Below, in pieces: positions 8,384 to 16,119 of a stretch of 32,243 bases of DNA. Position 1 is the first letter of the stretch. Each line of letters opens with the position of its first letter. This stretch comes from Dolichospermum sp. FACHB-1091 (lineage in GTDB: Bacteria; Cyanobacteriota; Cyanobacteriia; Cyanobacteriales; Nostocaceae): positions 1 through 32,243 of the forward strand of contig NZ_JACJSB010000042.1 in NCBI RefSeq assembly GCF_014697585.1, written 5' to 3'. Both the position numbers and the translations under genes were made by a program. Under the pieces are notes generated by a model. The model saw only the letters and a list, made by a program, of their open reading frames with translations. It did no database searches and had not been told where the DNA came from.

Positions 8384-9532
8384 ATGGTTAAAAGTGTAAA
8401 TTCGATTCCCGCCTTTGATATTAAACAACAATATGCCACCATTGAAACCCAAGTAAGTGCTTCTGTATTGGCGGTTCTGGCTTCTGGCCGTTATATTGGT
8501 GGTCCAGCGGTTACAGATTTTGAACAACAGTTTGCAGCCTATCATGGTGTCAGTGAATGCGTAGCTTGTAACTCTGGTACTGATGCGTTATTTTTGGCAT
8601 TACGGGCTTTAGGAATTGGTGCGGGTGATGAAGTTATTACTACACCATTTACCTTTTTTGCTACTACAGAAGTTATCAGTGCTGTAGGAGCAATACCAGT
8701 ATTTGTAGATATTGATGCCACTACGTTTAATTTAGATGTAGAGAAACTAAAAGCAGCAATTACACCAAAAACTAAAGGCATTATACCAGTACATTTGTTT
8801 GGTTTGCCTGTGGAAATGACAGGATTAATGGAGATTGCTAAAGGTCATGATTTAGCAGTAATTGAAGATTGCGCTCAAGCTACCGGTGCAAGTTGGGAAA
8901 ATCAAAAAGTTGGTAGTATTGGCCATGTTGGTTGCTTCAGTTTCTACCCTACTAAAAATCTGGGCGGTTGTGGCGATGGTGGTGCAATAATAACAAATGA
9001 TCCAGCGATCGCTACTCAATTACGAGTTTTACGAGAACATGGTAGTAAAGTCAGATATATTCATGAAGAAATCGGTGTTAATAGTCGTTTAGATGCTATT
9101 CAAGCCGTAATTCTGCAAATCAAACTGCGCTATCTCGATATTTGGAATCACAGACGCAAGCAAATTGCTGATTATTATTATCAACACCTGAGTCTAGTTC
9201 CTGGTATCACAGCCCCCCAGGAATCTCCCGGAGGAGTTGGTGTCTGGAATCAATATACAATTCGGGTATCTGGAGAAGGACGCAATGGTGCAAGTGGTAA
9301 ATATCGAGATTGGGTAAAAAATCAAATGCAGGAACAGGGTGTTAATTCTATGATTTACTATCCTTTACCCATACATTTGCAGCCAGTGTATAAAAATTTA
9401 GGTTATCAGCCCGGAAAATTCCCAGTATCAGAACAAGCTTGTCATGAAGTTTTATCTTTACCCATGTTCCCCGAATTGAACCAAGAACAACAGGATAAAG
9501 TCATTGATACCTTAAAACATTGTTTGTCTTGA
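8384..9532 (+). CDS. DegT/DnrJ/EryC1/StrS-family PLP aminotransferase
   Basis: Fold-type I aminotransferase of the kind that makes amino sugars for lipopolysaccharide, exopolysaccharide or glycosylated metabolites from keto-sugar nucleotides. The PLP lysine is K191 in FYPTKNLGGCGDGG. The cofactor aspartate is in EDCAQATGA (D162), and GTDALFLAL holds the phosphate region. Typical family landmarks are VNSRLDAIQAVIL and YYPLPIHLQPVY. The length of 382 is normal. It is not inside a sugar cluster and is flanked by two copies of a hairpin repeat, so the sugar substrate cannot be inferred. Confidence 0.9.
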   Translation: MVKSVNSIPAFDIKQQYATIETQVSASVLAVLASGRYIGGPAVTDFEQQFAAYHGVSECVACNSGTDALFLALRALGIGAGDEVITTPFTFFATTEVISAVGAIPVFVDIDATTFNLDVEKLKAAITPKTKGIIPVHLFGLPVEMTGLMEIAKGHDLAVIEDCAQATGASWENQKVGSIGHVGCFSFYPTKNLGGCGDGGAIITNDPAIATQLRVLREHGSKVRYIHEEIGVNSRLDAIQAVILQIKLRYLDIWNHRRKQIADYYYQHLSLVPGITAPQESPGGVGVWNQYTIRVSGEGRNGASGKYRDWVKNQMQEQGVNSMIYYPLPIHLQPVYKNLGYQPGKFPVSEQACHEVLSLPMFPELNQEQQDKVIDTLKHCLS

Positions 9533-9600
9533 ATTGTATCTGTAATATCAAGCCCTGGCCAATAGAATATGGCTTTTTCACCCTACGCGAACACGGCTAC

Positions 9601-9692
9601 ACAAACAAAGTAAAGTCCACCTGCGTGGAATAATGCAAGATGAAGGAAACCCACGAAGGTGGGTTTTGCCTGTGTAGACGGGGTTTCTAACC
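9601..9692. repeat. Triple-hairpin intergenic repeat, copy 2
   Basis: Begins with the same ACAAACAAAG word as copy 1 and repeats the order GTCCAC stem, AACCCAC/GTGGGTT stem (9648-9665) and a third, imperfect stem. Spacers and loops have diverged while the stems are conserved. Confidence 0.75.
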
Positions 9693-9729
9693 GCCCTTTT
9701 GATATGAATTTAAATTACGCAAATGTAAA

Positions 9730-10473
9730 TTACGCAAAAGTTCGGTCATTTGCAGTAGCCAAAGCTTCTACCAAACTACGGACAGCCGCAATCATCGCTA
9801 TTTCGCTATTGAGTTGGTTGATAGCTGAACCAACACCAACACCAGCCGCACCAGAAGCGATCGCCATTGGTGCGGTAACATTAGAAATGCCCGAAGCACA
9901 TAGTACAGGTACAGAAACCGCACGGGAAATTTCATAAGCTGCGGCCAAGGTGGGAGCAGCCTTTTCTATTAATCCCAACGTACCGGGGTGAATAGGGTTG
10001 CTGCTAGTACCACCCTCAGTTTGAATAATATCAGCACCAGCTTTCACCAAATCTTCCGCTAGTTGTACTTGTTGATCTATGGTAAGGATATGAGGGACGG
10101 TTACAGACAGGGTAATTTCGGGCAGTAAGGCACGGGTTTGATAAGTTAGGGCTAAAACTTCCTCTGATTCAAATCTGCGTCCTTGAGCATAGAAAGAATC
10201 GAAATTACCAATTTCAATCAGATCAGCGCCAGCAGCCACAGCAGTTACAAATTTTTCGGGTTCAACCGCTGATACACAAATAGGTAATTTAGTCAAGCTT
10301 TTAGCCAACTTGACCAAATCTACATCAGCAGCAATGTCTACAAAAGTAGCACCACCCAAATCAGCGGCCTTGACGGTTGCTGCAACACTAGCAGCATTAA
10401 AGTTATTTAACCCGCTAATTACCTTTAGTACGGGGCGAGAAAATGCACGTTTGAGATTAGGATACATAGTCAT
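9730..10473 (-). CDS. DUF561 / Ycf23-like TIM-barrel protein
   Basis: About 247 residues resembling a phosphate-binding (beta/alpha)8 barrel: alternating strands such as ATFVDIAAD, PICVSAVEP, GADLIEIGNFDSFY, LSVTVPHIL, GADIIQTEGG, PVLCASGIS and GAAGVGVGSAI, the last being the usual barrel-end phosphate site. It matches the Ycf23/DUF561 family of cyanobacteria and plastids, whose function is not established as far as I know. The ATG at 10473 (MTMYPNLKRAF) is preferred; the frame is open to 10509 and an ATG at 10467 is also possible. It lies downstream of the DNA methyltransferase on the same strand, with 68 bp between them. Confidence 0.85.
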   Translation of the reverse strand: MTMYPNLKRAFSRPVLKVISGLNNFNAASVAATVKAADLGGATFVDIAADVDLVKLAKSLTKLPICVSAVEPEKFVTAVAAGADLIEIGNFDSFYAQGRRFESEEVLALTYQTRALLPEITLSVTVPHILTIDQQVQLAEDLVKAGADIIQTEGGTSSNPIHPGTLGLIEKAAPTLAAAYEISRAVSVPVLCASGISNVTAPMAIASGAAGVGVGSAINQLNSEIAMIAAVRSLVEALATANDRTFA

Positions 10474-10541
10474 AATTTTTCTTTTGCAGTAAGTTTTCAG
10501 TAGTAACATTTTTACATTTAATTTACATTAATTACATTAAA

Positions 10542-11696
10542 TTATCGCAATATTTGATTTTGAGCAGGACTTACGCAACTGGTAAAGAAGTCAAGAATAG
10601 TTTGTGCTAATGATTTTGCTGCTAGGTATGGTACACCATTACCAACAGTTTTAAACATATTCGTAAGTGACATATTCTCTGGAAGTACGAAATTTTCGGG
10701 CAAAGATTGTATAGCTAACGCTTCAGCAACAGAAATACGTCTAATTTTATAAGGATGTAAATGTACTTCATTATTACCATAACAAGCTGTGGGAGAATAA
10801 CGCCACCTATGTAAACGTTTAAATGATTTTTTAGAATCATCTCCTTCTGCAATAGTAGCAAATTTAATTTTACCTGCTCTTGGTTGAAAATAATGTTGAG
10901 CATTGGGATGGTTAATAACGTTATTTTTTCTAAACCAATATTCAACGGTTAGTTGTTGAGGAATATTTTCGGGACAAGGAATTAGGGAATTTTCTTGAAA
11001 TAGTTCCCATTGCTTCCAAGGATAAGCAAATACTTGATTTTGAGGATATAAAATATATTTTTCCCAAGGAAAGGTAAATTCATATTCGATTTTCATATTT
11101 TGGAGAAAATTATTTTTAAAACCTAGTAAAATAATTCTTTCTCTATCTTGAGGTACAGCGTATTCTATGGAATTAATTAAACGTTCTGTTAATATATAAC
11201 CTGCTTGTTGTAATTTGATTTTTAACTCTTCAAAAAATAGACGGTGTTTTGTAGTTCTCCATAAACCTTTGACATTTTCAAATAAAAAGAAATCGGGTAA
11301 ATTTTGACAAATCAATTCAATATAAGCAGATGAAAGTTTACCATTATCCCCTAAATGTCCTTTATTTTTACCACCAACGGAAAAATCTGGACAGGGTGGA
11401 CCACCAATAAAGCCTATGATATTATTTGATTTGCGGGAATCTTTGACTAATTCATTTAGTCGTTGTGCTGGTGTTCCTGTTACTAATTTGCTTACGTCTG
11501 CGGCTTCTCCTTGATGATATCCATATTCAGGTTGGGGAAGTTTAAGAATTTCCCGTGAATAGCGATAAGCTGACATAAATGGTGGGAAAATTTCATTAAC
11601 ATAAGCGATGTTATAACCTGTGGTTTCAAAGCCTAAATCCAGGAATCCTGAGCCAGAAAAAAAGGAGAAAATATTCGGATGATTGGTCAATGACAT
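10542..11696 (-). CDS. C5-cytosine DNA methyltransferase (solitary)
   Basis: Transfers a methyl group from S-adenosylmethionine to cytosine in DNA. Motif I is FSFFSGSGFLDLGFE. The catalytic loop is GGPPCPDFS (PCP where PCQ is commoner). ENV is in FLFENVKG, the QxRxR motif is QDRERI, and motif X is TVGNGVPYLAAKSLA. The region before motif X should hold the target-recognition domain. The 384 residues are typical. No restriction endonuclease gene is adjacent, so it looks like an orphan methylase. Its target is not readable; HIP1/CGATCG or other orphan specificities known in Anabaena are possible. The gene looks more AT-rich than its neighbours. Its last codons overlap a dispersed 13-bp repeat end at 10566-10578. 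Confidence 0.93.
   Translation of the reverse strand: MSLTNHPNIFSFFSGSGFLDLGFETTGYNIAYVNEIFPPFMSAYRYSREILKLPQPEYGYHQGEAADVSKLVTGTPAQRLNELVKDSRKSNNIIGFIGGPPCPDFSVGGKNKGHLGDNGKLSSAYIELICQNLPDFFLFENVKGLWRTTKHRLFFEELKIKLQQAGYILTERLINSIEYAVPQDRERIILLGFKNNFLQNMKIEYEFTFPWEKYILYPQNQVFAYPWKQWELFQENSLIPCPENIPQQLTVEYWFRKNNVINHPNAQHYFQPRAGKIKFATIAEGDDSKKSFKRLHRWRYSPTACYGNNEVHLHPYKIRRISVAEALAIQSLPENFVLPENMSLTNMFKTVGNGVPYLAAKSLAQTILDFFTSCVSPAQNQILR
10566..10578 (+). repeat. 13-bp repeat end AGGACTTACGCAA inside a gene 3' end
   Basis: Identical to the terminal repeat of the element at 29914-30005. It encodes part of the methyltransferase C-terminus (around SCVSPA), suggesting that a past insertion reshaped the gene end. 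Confidence 0.55.
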
Positions 11697-11866
11697 AATA
11701 TACTATTTTGGGGAAAGATTCAAAAAAATAAATTTATGTTTTTGATGGTATCTAATTATTTAATTAGGGCGTGAATTTGCTTTATAATTTTACCATAAAT
11801 CACCAGGGAATAAATTTCCTTTTTCATAGCTTTTAGTCTAATAAAATAGAGTCAAGACTGAATTGA

Positions 11867-11900
11867 ATTAAAAAATTAAAAAATTAAAAAATTAAAAATT
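11867..11900. repeat. AT-rich 8-bp tandem repeat (ATTAAAAA)
   Basis: About four copies of ATTAAAAA in the gap before pdxJ. Just downstream, AGACAGTAAA occurs twice in tandem (about 11932-11950). The rest of the gap 11697-11966 is AT-rich and shows no gene. Confidence 0.7.
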
Positions 11901-11966
11901 ATTAGTATTTCCGCTAAAATCAACATTTAAAGACAGTAAAAGACAGTAAAGCAGGAGAAACCAGAC

Positions 11967-12689
11967 GTGCCTACACTCGGTGTAAATATTGATCATATAG
12001 CTACTATCCGTCAAGCTCGACGCACGGTAGAACCAGACCCCATAGCAGCAGCATTACTAGCAGAACTAGCGGGTGCAGATGGCATTACAGCCCATTTACG
12101 CGAAGATAGAAGACATATTCAAGATAGAGACGTGCGACTATTGCGGCAAACCGTCAGAACTCATCTAAACTTAGAAATGGCTGCGACCGAGGAAATGTTA
12201 GCCATAGCCCTAGACATCAAACCTGATTATGTTACCCTAGTACCAGAAAAGCGGGAAGAAGTGACCACAGAAGGTGGTTTAGATATTGTCGGACAAACTG
12301 CTAGAATAGGGGCAATAGTGGATAAACTGCAAAATGCTGGCATTCCCGTAAGTTTGTTCATAGATGCCGAATTACCACAAATCGAGGCATCTGTCAAGGT
12401 AAAAGCCAAATTTATTGAACTGCATACAGGACAATATGCAGAAGCCAAAGACGAAACAACTCGTCAGCGGGAACTAGCTTTATTAGCCCAAGGCTGTGAA
12501 CAAGCCATTAAAGCCGGTTTAAGGGTAAATGCTGGTCACGGACTCACATACTGGAACGTTTACCCTGTGGCCGCGCTTCCAGGTATGGAAGAACTCAATA
12601 TTGGTCATACTATCATTAGTCGAGCCGCTCTGGTAGGTATAGAAAGAGCAGTTCGAGAAATGAAAGCAGCAATGGGAGGTAATTGGTAA
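11967..12689 (+). CDS. pdxJ: Pyridoxine 5'-phosphate synthase
   Basis: Last step of the DXP-dependent vitamin B6 route, condensing 1-deoxyxylulose 5-phosphate with 3-amino-2-oxopropyl phosphate. It starts with GTG after AGGAG (about 11953). The TIM-barrel active-site motifs are the N-terminal [14 protein letters not shown] (D9, H10), [16 protein letters not shown] (H43, R45, H50), [23 protein letters not shown] and [12 protein letters not shown]. The length of 240 is normal. It begins a run of plus-strand genes; the next one starts 92 bp on. Confidence 0.96.
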   Translation: MPTLGVNIDHIATIRQARRTVEPDPIAAALLAELAGADGITAHLREDRRHIQDRDVRLLRQTVRTHLNLEMAATEEMLAIALDIKPDYVTLVPEKREEVTTEGGLDIVGQTARIGAIVDKLQNAGIPVSLFIDAELPQIEASVKVKAKFIELHTGQYAEAKDETTRQRELALLAQGCEQAIKAGLRVNAGHGLTYWNVYPVAALPGMEELNIGHTIISRAALVGIERAVREMKAAMGGNW

Positions 12690-12781
12690 TTGGGTAAAAT
12701 TCTGATCTTTTACCTCTTGCTACTGGGGAGTATTAGTTGCGAAATCCTGTAAATTAAATTAAAGTCAGACTTGAAACTTTT

Positions 12782-13498
12782 ATGACTCCTACACCGAATA
12801 ACTTACCCCTATGGGTACAGGACAGAGCTAAAGTAATTGCAGCCAGTACAGACGCTCAATGGCGCTATCAAAAGCCACCTGACTATACCCGTTCTCAGCA
12901 AAACCTAGCTAAAGAGAGTATTCAGCATCATTTAGAAGGTACACTAGAAGCAATTGTGGAAAACCTAGTCAGAACCTTTGAAATGGAAGTTTCATGGAAA
13001 ACTAACCCCCAACAGTGGTTATCTGTCGTTAATGACAAATTCCGGGTGAGTAGCAATGGAGGCCAAGAATATACCGCTGCTGAATTAGGCGCGAAAGGTA
13101 CTTATAATTTATTTATGGCTGACTCTGAACATTACAAAGCTTCTGAAGAAAGTTTTGAATCATCCCATGATATCTTTCATAGTACCTTTCCCCAAGGATT
13201 TCCCTGGGAGGTATTAGCGGTTTATTCAGGTCCACCTCATGTTACATTCAAATGGCGACACTGGGGACATTTTCAGGGTCAATATAAAGATTATGCACCA
13301 ACGGGGGAAACAGTGGAAATGATCGGTATGAGTGTTGCCCATGTTACCGATGATTTAAAAATTGTTTCCTTAGAACACTATTTTGATAATGCCCTGTTCT
13401 TGGAAAAGTTGACAGCAGGTGGCAAAATAGAAAATAGTGACAATAAAAGCAGTGGTTGTCCTTTTGGTTCTTGGTTTCAGGGATTAAAGAAAAGTTAA
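12782..13498 (+). CDS. SnoaL-like / NTF2-fold protein of unknown role
   Basis: 238 residues with no signal peptide or membrane segment. The second half (EVLAVYSGPPHVTFKWRHWGHFQGQYKDYAPTGETVEMIGMSVAHVTDDLKIVSLEHYFD) has the aromatic and His-rich curved-sheet pattern of the SnoaL-like polyketide-cyclase group of the NTF2 fold. The first half contains a helical segment (TLEAIVENLVRTFEMEV). The C-terminus ends in a Cys-Pro-Phe-Gly stretch. Homologues are widespread in cyanobacteria as I recall, without a set function. No polyketide genes are nearby, so a cyclase role is not supported. Confidence 0.7.
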   Translation: MTPTPNNLPLWVQDRAKVIAASTDAQWRYQKPPDYTRSQQNLAKESIQHHLEGTLEAIVENLVRTFEMEVSWKTNPQQWLSVVNDKFRVSSNGGQEYTAAELGAKGTYNLFMADSEHYKASEESFESSHDIFHSTFPQGFPWEVLAVYSGPPHVTFKWRHWGHFQGQYKDYAPTGETVEMIGMSVAHVTDDLKIVSLEHYFDNALFLEKLTAGGKIENSDNKSSGCPFGSWFQGLKKS

Positions 13499-13506
13499 TT
13501 GTTCGA

Positions 13507-13528
13507 GGTACAGCGTCAATACTGTACC
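13507..13528. repeat. Hairpin GGTACAG / CTGTACC after the SnoaL-like gene
   Basis: Perfect 7-bp stem, loop of 8, just after the stop at 13498. A second inverted pair (TCGACTTCT near 13541 with AGAAGTCG near 13584) follows, resembling a word seen again near 29870. Probably intergenic repeat or mRNA end structure. Confidence 0.4.
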
Positions 13529-13644
13529 ATTATTACATCTTCGACTTCTTTTTTCATGATGTCAGTGAATGATGAATCAATACTAGAAGTCGGGGATGTT
13601 AACGCCTTACCATAGAATTATGAATTAGTCAGTAAACACAGAAA

Positions 13645-13974
13645 ATGGAAAAATATTATTACGTTTTGGCCAGTCAACACTTTCTCATAGAAGAAGAACC
13701 AATAGATGAAGTTCTCAAAGAACGGACTCGTCACTATCATGAACAAGAAAAAGAAATTGATTTTTGGTTAGTTAAGCAACCTGCTTTTTTAGAAGCACCA
13801 GAAATGAAAGATATTAAAAAGAAATGTCCTCAACCAGCAGCAGCAATTATTTCCACTAATGCTCAATTCATTACCTGGCTAAAATTACGGTTAGAGTATG
13901 TCATTACTGGAGAATTTTCAGCCCCTTCTCAGGCTATACCTAATGCAATAGCCTCTCTTAGCAGCGTTTCTTAA
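13645..13974 (+). CDS. ycf54: Ycf54-type subunit of the Mg-protoporphyrin ester cyclase
   Basis: The 109-residue protein shows YYYVLASQHFLIEEEPIDEVLKER, IDFWLVKQPAFLEAPEM and AAAIISTNAQFITWLKLRLEYV, diagnostic of Ycf54 (DUF2488, MgPME-cyclase complex family). It is an accessory factor for the oxygen-dependent AcsF cyclase that forms the fifth ring of chlorophyll, probably assisting its assembly. It has no catalytic site of its own. The length agrees with known homologues. acsF is not in the window. Confidence 0.92.
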   Translation: MEKYYYVLASQHFLIEEEPIDEVLKERTRHYHEQEKEIDFWLVKQPAFLEAPEMKDIKKKCPQPAAAIISTNAQFITWLKLRLEYVITGEFSAPSQAIPNAIASLSSVS

Positions 13975-14019
13975 TAGCGAACAGGGAATAGGGAATAGAT
14001 CAGAATTTCACCTTTTCCC

Positions 14020-14047
14020 CAATTATCAATTATCAATTATCAATATT
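14020..14047. repeat. Heptamer array CAATTAT (STRR)
   Basis: About four units of a 7-bp repeat ending 8 bp before the next start codon. A few GGGAATA-type heptamers precede it at 13981-13998. Confidence 0.8.
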
Positions 14048-14055
14048 ATGATATT

Positions 14056-14706
14056 ATGCAAAAATTACAAACTTTATCTGGTGTTTTATTATTAGCATTT
14101 GCCCCCTTAATTAGCAATATTCATCCTGTTATTGCTCAACAAAATCTTGCTAACTGTCAACAACCAAATGTAGGCGAATATTTATTATTAGTATTGAGTC
14201 CGACACCGGAAAATCAAAAGCAGTTGCGTGCTGCATTACCGACTGAGCAAAAAACAGTTGTTTGTAAATACACTAACCAAATAGTAACGCGAGTCGGTGG
14301 TTTTACAAATATTGATGATGCCAAGCGTTTGGCGAGGTATATTCAAAATATAGTTGGTTTATCTGCCACTATTACCACTCGTCCAACAGAACCAGTGACC
14401 CAACTACCACAAACAATACCAAACACACAAACTCCAAAAATCACTTACAACCCCAAAATATTGGGGGAAGGTTATGCAATTCTGGTAGATTATTTTAACC
14501 GTCCAGAAATGGTTAGTAGTCTGCGAAACGCTGTGGGAGGTGACGTAGGTTTTGTATCCTATGGACAACGCCCTTACTTACTGGCAGTTTATACTACTAA
14601 TCAAAAAGAAGCATACAATACATTAAAAAAACTCAGCGAAACCGGATTTGTGGCCATTTTAGCAGATGGTCGGAAAGTGGTCTTACTGCGCTCAATTGTG
14701 CGTTGA
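14056..14706 (+). CDS. Exported protein with SPOR-like repeats, unknown role
   Basis: A signal peptide is predicted at residues 1-27 (MQKLQTLSGVLLLAFAPLIS...VIAQQ). Two similar halves follow, at about 40-108 and 137-215, each with a strand, a stretch on handling differences (TNQIVTRVGGFTNIDDAKRLARYI and GQRPYLLAVYTTNQKEAYNTLKKL) and a closing strand. This resembles SPOR-type peptidoglycan-binding folds. The halves are joined by a Pro/Thr-rich linker. It is probably periplasmic; the SPOR link is inference from pattern only. The start at 14056 is used, with no strong Shine-Dalgarno sequence because a heptamer array occupies the site. The stop TGA lies inside the first unit of another heptamer array. 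Confidence 0.7.
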   Translation: MQKLQTLSGVLLLAFAPLISNIHPVIAQQNLANCQQPNVGEYLLLVLSPTPENQKQLRAALPTEQKTVVCKYTNQIVTRVGGFTNIDDAKRLARYIQNIVGLSATITTRPTEPVTQLPQTIPNTQTPKITYNPKILGEGYAILVDYFNRPEMVSSLRNAVGGDVGFVSYGQRPYLLAVYTTNQKEAYNTLKKLSETGFVAILADGRKVVLLRSIVR

Positions 14707-14736
14707 TAGTTGTCAGTTGTCCGTTGTCAGTTGTTT
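14702..14736. repeat. Heptamer array GTTGTCA (STRR) overlapping a stop codon
   Basis: Five consecutive 7-mers (GTTGATA, GTTGTCA, GTTGTCC, GTTGTCA, GTTGTTT). The first supplies the TGA stop of the upstream gene. Confidence 0.75.
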
Positions 14737-14838
14737 TTTAATCAGTGACCGAAACTAGATACCTGGATTTCTCTTAAAGCATGAGAATATGACAGTCAAT
14801 TGTTTTTTCTCACTTATGAGAAATATGGGGTGCTAATA

Positions 14839-16113
14839 TTACAACAAAGAAAGTTGTGTATCCGCTTGATTAACCACATAAGCAACTCGCTTTTCTATTT
14901 TTGTTTTCATTACTTTACCTTCATTTATAGCTCTTGTTAACCAATCATCCATTTGTACTTTTCTCACTTGTAGAGAGTCCGCAAGTGATTTTGCATCCTT
15001 TGGTTGCTGTAAATGACTGAGAATTACAGGTAAAACAACATTATAAATATCTTTAGGAATAGTGGTTAAACCTTGTGAAATAGTATTATCATTATCTTCT
15101 GGCTGTGTTGTAATTACTTGTTTTTTTATACTTTCAAAATCACCTATAGTTTTTACTAACATTTCCTGCAAATTACCATTATCAAATTCTAAAGGAAACG
15201 GTTTTGCACCTCGATTATATAATTCTTGATTTCCTGCTGCAATTGGATATATCATGTTGACAAATACAGGAATTTCTTTGATTTTAGATAATGCTTCTAC
15301 AGCACCATTCCAAGTCCCACCTTTTTCTAAATCAGACTTAACAACTAAAGCATAATCTGCTAAACTATAAATATATTTATTCCTTCCCATTGCGTTACCT
15401 TTATTAAATCCAGCATCAGGATCATAACTGGAAATTAAAGTTAATCTACCTTCTCGAATACCAGAGCGATATTTACTATTTACTGCTGCTTTAGTTAAGC
15501 TATCAGCTAATACACCAACACAAGTTCCTCCATTATTTAAAATACCTAACATTGATTCTTGATCTATACCTCTTGCACCTCCAGAAATAACTTGTATATT
15601 TTGTTGAGAACAAGTTTTTGCTACTCTTTGTGTGTATTGAATCATCTCCTCATCTACATCACGAGAACCTACAATTGCTAATCCTCCAGAAGATAACAAT
15701 TCTGCATTTCCCACCCCATAAATAATTGGTGGTGCTGAATTTTTTAATATTTGTTTGAGACGTTTAGGATATTTAGCATCACCACGTCCTAATATCCATA
15801 AACCTTGACTTGTCCATTTTTCCACTGCCAGACTTAACATTAAACTACGTTTTAATAAAGCTATAAGTCTATCAGGATTAAGTTTATTAATAGTTATTGT
15901 TTTTATTTTTTCTATGGCTGTTGTTTCCAGTAAATATCCTGGACGCATTTGATTTTCTCGTAACCATTCTGTTAACAAGTTATATTCACTTAGAGTTAAA
16001 GGTAACGGTTCAGTTTGGCGATTTTGACCAAAACTAGCGCACAATAGCAAAATTGCTTGAGTATCTGGTGGTAGAATATGATTTGACATAGTATTAAACA
16101 CAGTATTAAACAT
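14839..16113 (-). CDS. Divergent DprA/Smf-like Rossmann protein linked to a RecQ-PRTase
   Basis: 424 residues. The central Rossmann-like (SLOG/DprA) domain has LAIVGSRDV at 145-153, SGGARGID at 177-184, GRNKYIYSLADYALVV at 243-258 and GGTWNGA at 265-271. Ordinary DprA instead has RNR-I-GLS and SGSLITA here, so this is a separate branch. A winged-helix-like tail lies at about 354-416. The N-terminal 100 residues are helical. DprA proteins load RecA on incoming single-stranded DNA in transformation; SLOG relatives also bind nucleotides in defence systems. The ATG at 16113 lies 6 bp after the recQ stop, and its AGAGGA site is inside the end of recQ, implying translational coupling. An ATG at residue 9 is an alternative start. 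Confidence 0.82.
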   Translation of the reverse strand: MFNTVFNTMSNHILPPDTQAILLLCASFGQNRQTEPLPLTLSEYNLLTEWLRENQMRPGYLLETTAIEKIKTITINKLNPDRLIALLKRSLMLSLAVEKWTSQGLWILGRGDAKYPKRLKQILKNSAPPIIYGVGNAELLSSGGLAIVGSRDVDEEMIQYTQRVAKTCSQQNIQVISGGARGIDQESMLGILNNGGTCVGVLADSLTKAAVNSKYRSGIREGRLTLISSYDPDAGFNKGNAMGRNKYIYSLADYALVVKSDLEKGGTWNGAVEALSKIKEIPVFVNMIYPIAAGNQELYNRGAKPFPLEFDNGNLQEMLVKTIGDFESIKKQVITTQPEDNDNTISQGLTTIPKDIYNVVLPVILSHLQQPKDAKSLADSLQVRKVQMDDWLTRAINEGKVMKTKIEKRVAYVVNQADTQLSLL

Positions 16114-16119
16114 AATTTT

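Noticed and set aside
9659-9937. Plus-strand ORF opposite the Ycf23/DUF561 gene
   Set aside because: Antisense shadow of a conserved gene, and partly within the triple-hairpin repeat.
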